Assembly (NCBI GenBank): GCA_003280995.1
Contig: QCDG01000013.1
Span: 1 to 39,164 of the forward strand
Length of the DNA stretch: 39,164 nt
Direction of reading: 5' to 3'
Source of the DNA: Prochlorococcus sp. AG-355-A09
GTDB lineage: Bacteria > Cyanobacteriota > Cyanobacteriia > PCC-6307 > Cyanobiaceae
Shown here: piece by piece, positions 37,871 to 39,164 of the stretch
Layout of the letters: each line of letters opens with the position of its first letter
How positions within the stretch are numbered: position 1 is the first letter of the stretch
The notes under the pieces: model-generated
Seen by the model: the letters and a program-made list of their open reading frames with translations, nothing else
What the model was told of the DNA's origin: nothing
Databases searched by the model: none
Translations under genes and position numbers: made by a program

Positions 37871-38685
37871 TTAAAAAACCTTTGTTTGCATTAATCTCAT
37901 GAATTTATCTTTGAGACTTTTGCCTTCTTTTTTTGGATCGATCATTGGAATATCTTTATTTGTAAGTCTTTGAGAGACATTCAAATAACATTTTTTGCAG
38001 GAGATCTACCATCTGAAAGTGTCAGTGGCTCCCCTCTATTTGTACTTATTATTACCTGTTCATCTTCTAAAACAATACCTAACAAGGGCAAAGAAAGGAT
38101 CCCTTGAACATCCTCGATGGATAACATTTCTTGACTAGCCATCATGGTAGGGCGAACTCTATTGATTACAAGTTGAATAGGCTCAATATCTGAAGTATTA
38201 AGAATCCCTATTACTCTATCCGCATCCCGTACTGCCGATAATTCCGGGTTCGTTACAACAATAGCTTCTTTGCAGGCTGCAAGAGCATTTTTAAAGCCAT
38301 CTTCTACGCCAGCAGGACAATCTACTAGCACAAAATCAAATTTCTCACTAAGTAGCTCACTAATTTTTTTCATATCTTCAGGTTTCATCCAATCCAACAT
38401 CCTTGGATCTCCAGCAGGTAGAAGAGCAAGATTAGGTTCCTTTTTATGTCTAACCAATGCTTGGTCAAGACGACAATTTTTGTCTAGAACATCTTGAGCC
38501 GTATAAATGATGCGATTTTCTAATCCTAAAAGAAGATCTAAATTTCTTAAGCCAAAATCAGCATCTAATACAGCAGTTGTTGCTCCGCTATTAGCAAGCG
38601 CTATACCCAGGTTTGCAGTTAAAGTTGTTTTGCCAACTCCTCCTTTACCTGAACAAATTAATATTGTGCGAGTATTCTTCCCCAC
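37871..38685 (-). CDS. minD: Septum site-determining protein MinD (frame interrupted near C-terminus)
   Basis: MinD is the membrane-cycling ATPase of the Min system. The uninterrupted frame from ATG 38685 gives 234 residues, with the deviant Walker [10 protein letters not shown] (residues 13-21), [14 protein letters not shown] and VDCPAG, and ends at TGA 37981-37983 just after SDGRSPAKN. In the -1 frame the sequence continues [20 protein letters not shown] and, 19 codons on, ends [15 protein letters not shown], the amphipathic membrane-targeting helix, with a TAA at 37871-37873. The total is 815 bases, one short of 272 codons, which matches the usual length of about 270 residues. See the finding on the A AAA AAT heptamer. 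Confidence 0.9.
37990..37996 (-). other. Frame break in minD at an A AAA AAT heptamer
   Basis: On the minus strand the reading is GCA AAA AAT GTT ATT TGA. A slip of one base back after AAT continues as TGT TAT TTG AAT, the conserved MinD C-terminus. The heptamer fits the X XXY YYZ pattern in the zero frame. Only a weak 4-bp hairpin (GTCT/AGAC) lies downstream. Confidence 0.7.
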
Positions 38686-38796
38686 GTTTTTTAAGATTTT
38701 ACAAATAATAGAGCCACTTACAGAAAGTTAAATATTTTAAAGATTAAGTAATTCTTAAATTTATCTATTTTGAATTAATTTATTGCAAATTATTGA

Positions 38797-39164
38797 TTAA
38801 TTTTTATTTTCGATTATCTGTGGTTTGATAATTATCGTTTGTTTATCTATTACCGCAATTTCTGGATAATAATTTTTGGGTTTATCCTTTGGTCCTATAG
38901 CTACCACATCTGCAATTCTCAACTGTAAGGGGTTTAGATAAAATGATGCAATAGATGCATTTTTATTTCCACTTTTACCTGCGAATGCGATCCCTAGTAA
39001 TTTGCCCCAAACATAAATATTTTTCTTAGCGGACACTATTGCTCCTGGATTAACGTCTCCAATAATGCATAGGTTTCCATTTGAAGATATTCTTTCACCG
39101 GATCGTACTGTTCCTTTGTGAAGAATATCGTCTTTCTTTTTTGAATTTAACGATAGTAACTTTT
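38797..39164 (-). CDS. minC: Septum site-determining protein MinC (5' end outside window)
   Basis: This is the inhibitor of FtsZ polymerisation recruited by MinD. The C-terminal beta-helix domain is visible: KGTVRSGERISSNGNLCIIG, then DVNPGAIVSAKKNIYVWGKL, and IASFYLNPLQLRIADV. The frame is open to the window edge, so the N-terminal domain is missing. A GTG at 39036 is internal and not the start. It lies 111 bases upstream of minD in the minC-D-E order usual for cyanobacteria. Confidence 0.93.
   Translation of the reverse strand, partial: KLLSLNSKKKDDILHKGTVRSGERISSNGNLCIIGDVNPGAIVSAKKNIYVWGKLLGIAFAGKSGNKNASIASFYLNPLQLRIADVVAIGPKDKPKNYYPEIAVIDKQTIIIKPQIIENKN

Noticed and set aside
1..39164. 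Mobile elements, prophage, CRISPR arrays or a genomic island.
   Set aside because: No transposase, integrase, direct-repeat array, att-like duplication at the two tRNA genes, or block of atypical composition was seen.

Overview
The window is an AT-rich, densely packed stretch of a picocyanobacterial chromosome. It most resembles high-light-adapted Prochlorococcus. The evidence is photosystem II genes (psbE-F-L-J, psbB, psbT, psbM), cyanobacterial ndhC-K-J, chlD, ycf48, and a lone degenerate phycoerythrin beta gene (cpeB) beside its lyase gene cpeS, with no cpeA or phycobilisome genes nearby. No insertion sequence, integrase, phage gene or CRISPR array is visible. No gene-free stretch exceeds about 300 bases; the longest is about 220 bases, between psbB and a ferredoxin gene.

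Layout. 1-9.5 kb: phosphohexomutase (cut by the left edge), rdgB-like pyrophosphatase, carotenoid oxygenase, hisB, fabI, a thioredoxin-fold protein, a DegT-type aminotransferase, photolyase, Nudix hydrolase and folK. 9.5-14.9 kb: chlD, an MCE/ABC lipid-transport pair, and a YvcK/CofD-like protein. 14.8-18.9 kb: ndhC-K-J diverging from rubredoxin, ycf48 and psbE-F-L-J, which is the conserved photosystem assembly cluster. 18.9-25.9 kb: mtnP, an FAD-oxidoreductase/SelD fusion, a CCA-adding-type nucleotidyltransferase, a UvrD/PcrA helicase and a small coiled-coil protein. 26-28.6 kb: cpeB, cpeS, an overlapping 59-codon gene, a DedA/TVP38 membrane protein and a secreted hypothetical. 28.7-33.3 kb: tRNA-Phe, FGGY kinase, metK, ribosomal protein S1, nrdR, psbT. 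33.4-37.4 kb: psbB, ferredoxin, psbM, prmC, tsaC-like and a small membrane protein. 37.4-39.2 kb: tRNA-Thr and the minC-minD-minE division operon; minC runs off the right edge.

Most of the window is core cyanobacterial genome. The most unusual item is minD. Its reading frame breaks 38 to 39 codons before the family's C-terminus, exactly at a heptamer (A AAA AAT) that fits a -1 slippery site. The conserved C-terminal membrane-targeting helix remains intact in the -1 frame, directly before minE. This is either a one-base deletion or sequence error, or a recoding/slippage site giving membrane-binding and soluble MinD. Other points worth attention are the 59-codon gene overlapping cpeS behind its own promoter-like sequence, the CpeB that keeps only part of its bilin sites, the oxidoreductase/SelD fusion, and several perfect palindromes in regulatory gaps (ndhC/rubredoxin, rps1 leader, DedA/hypothetical).
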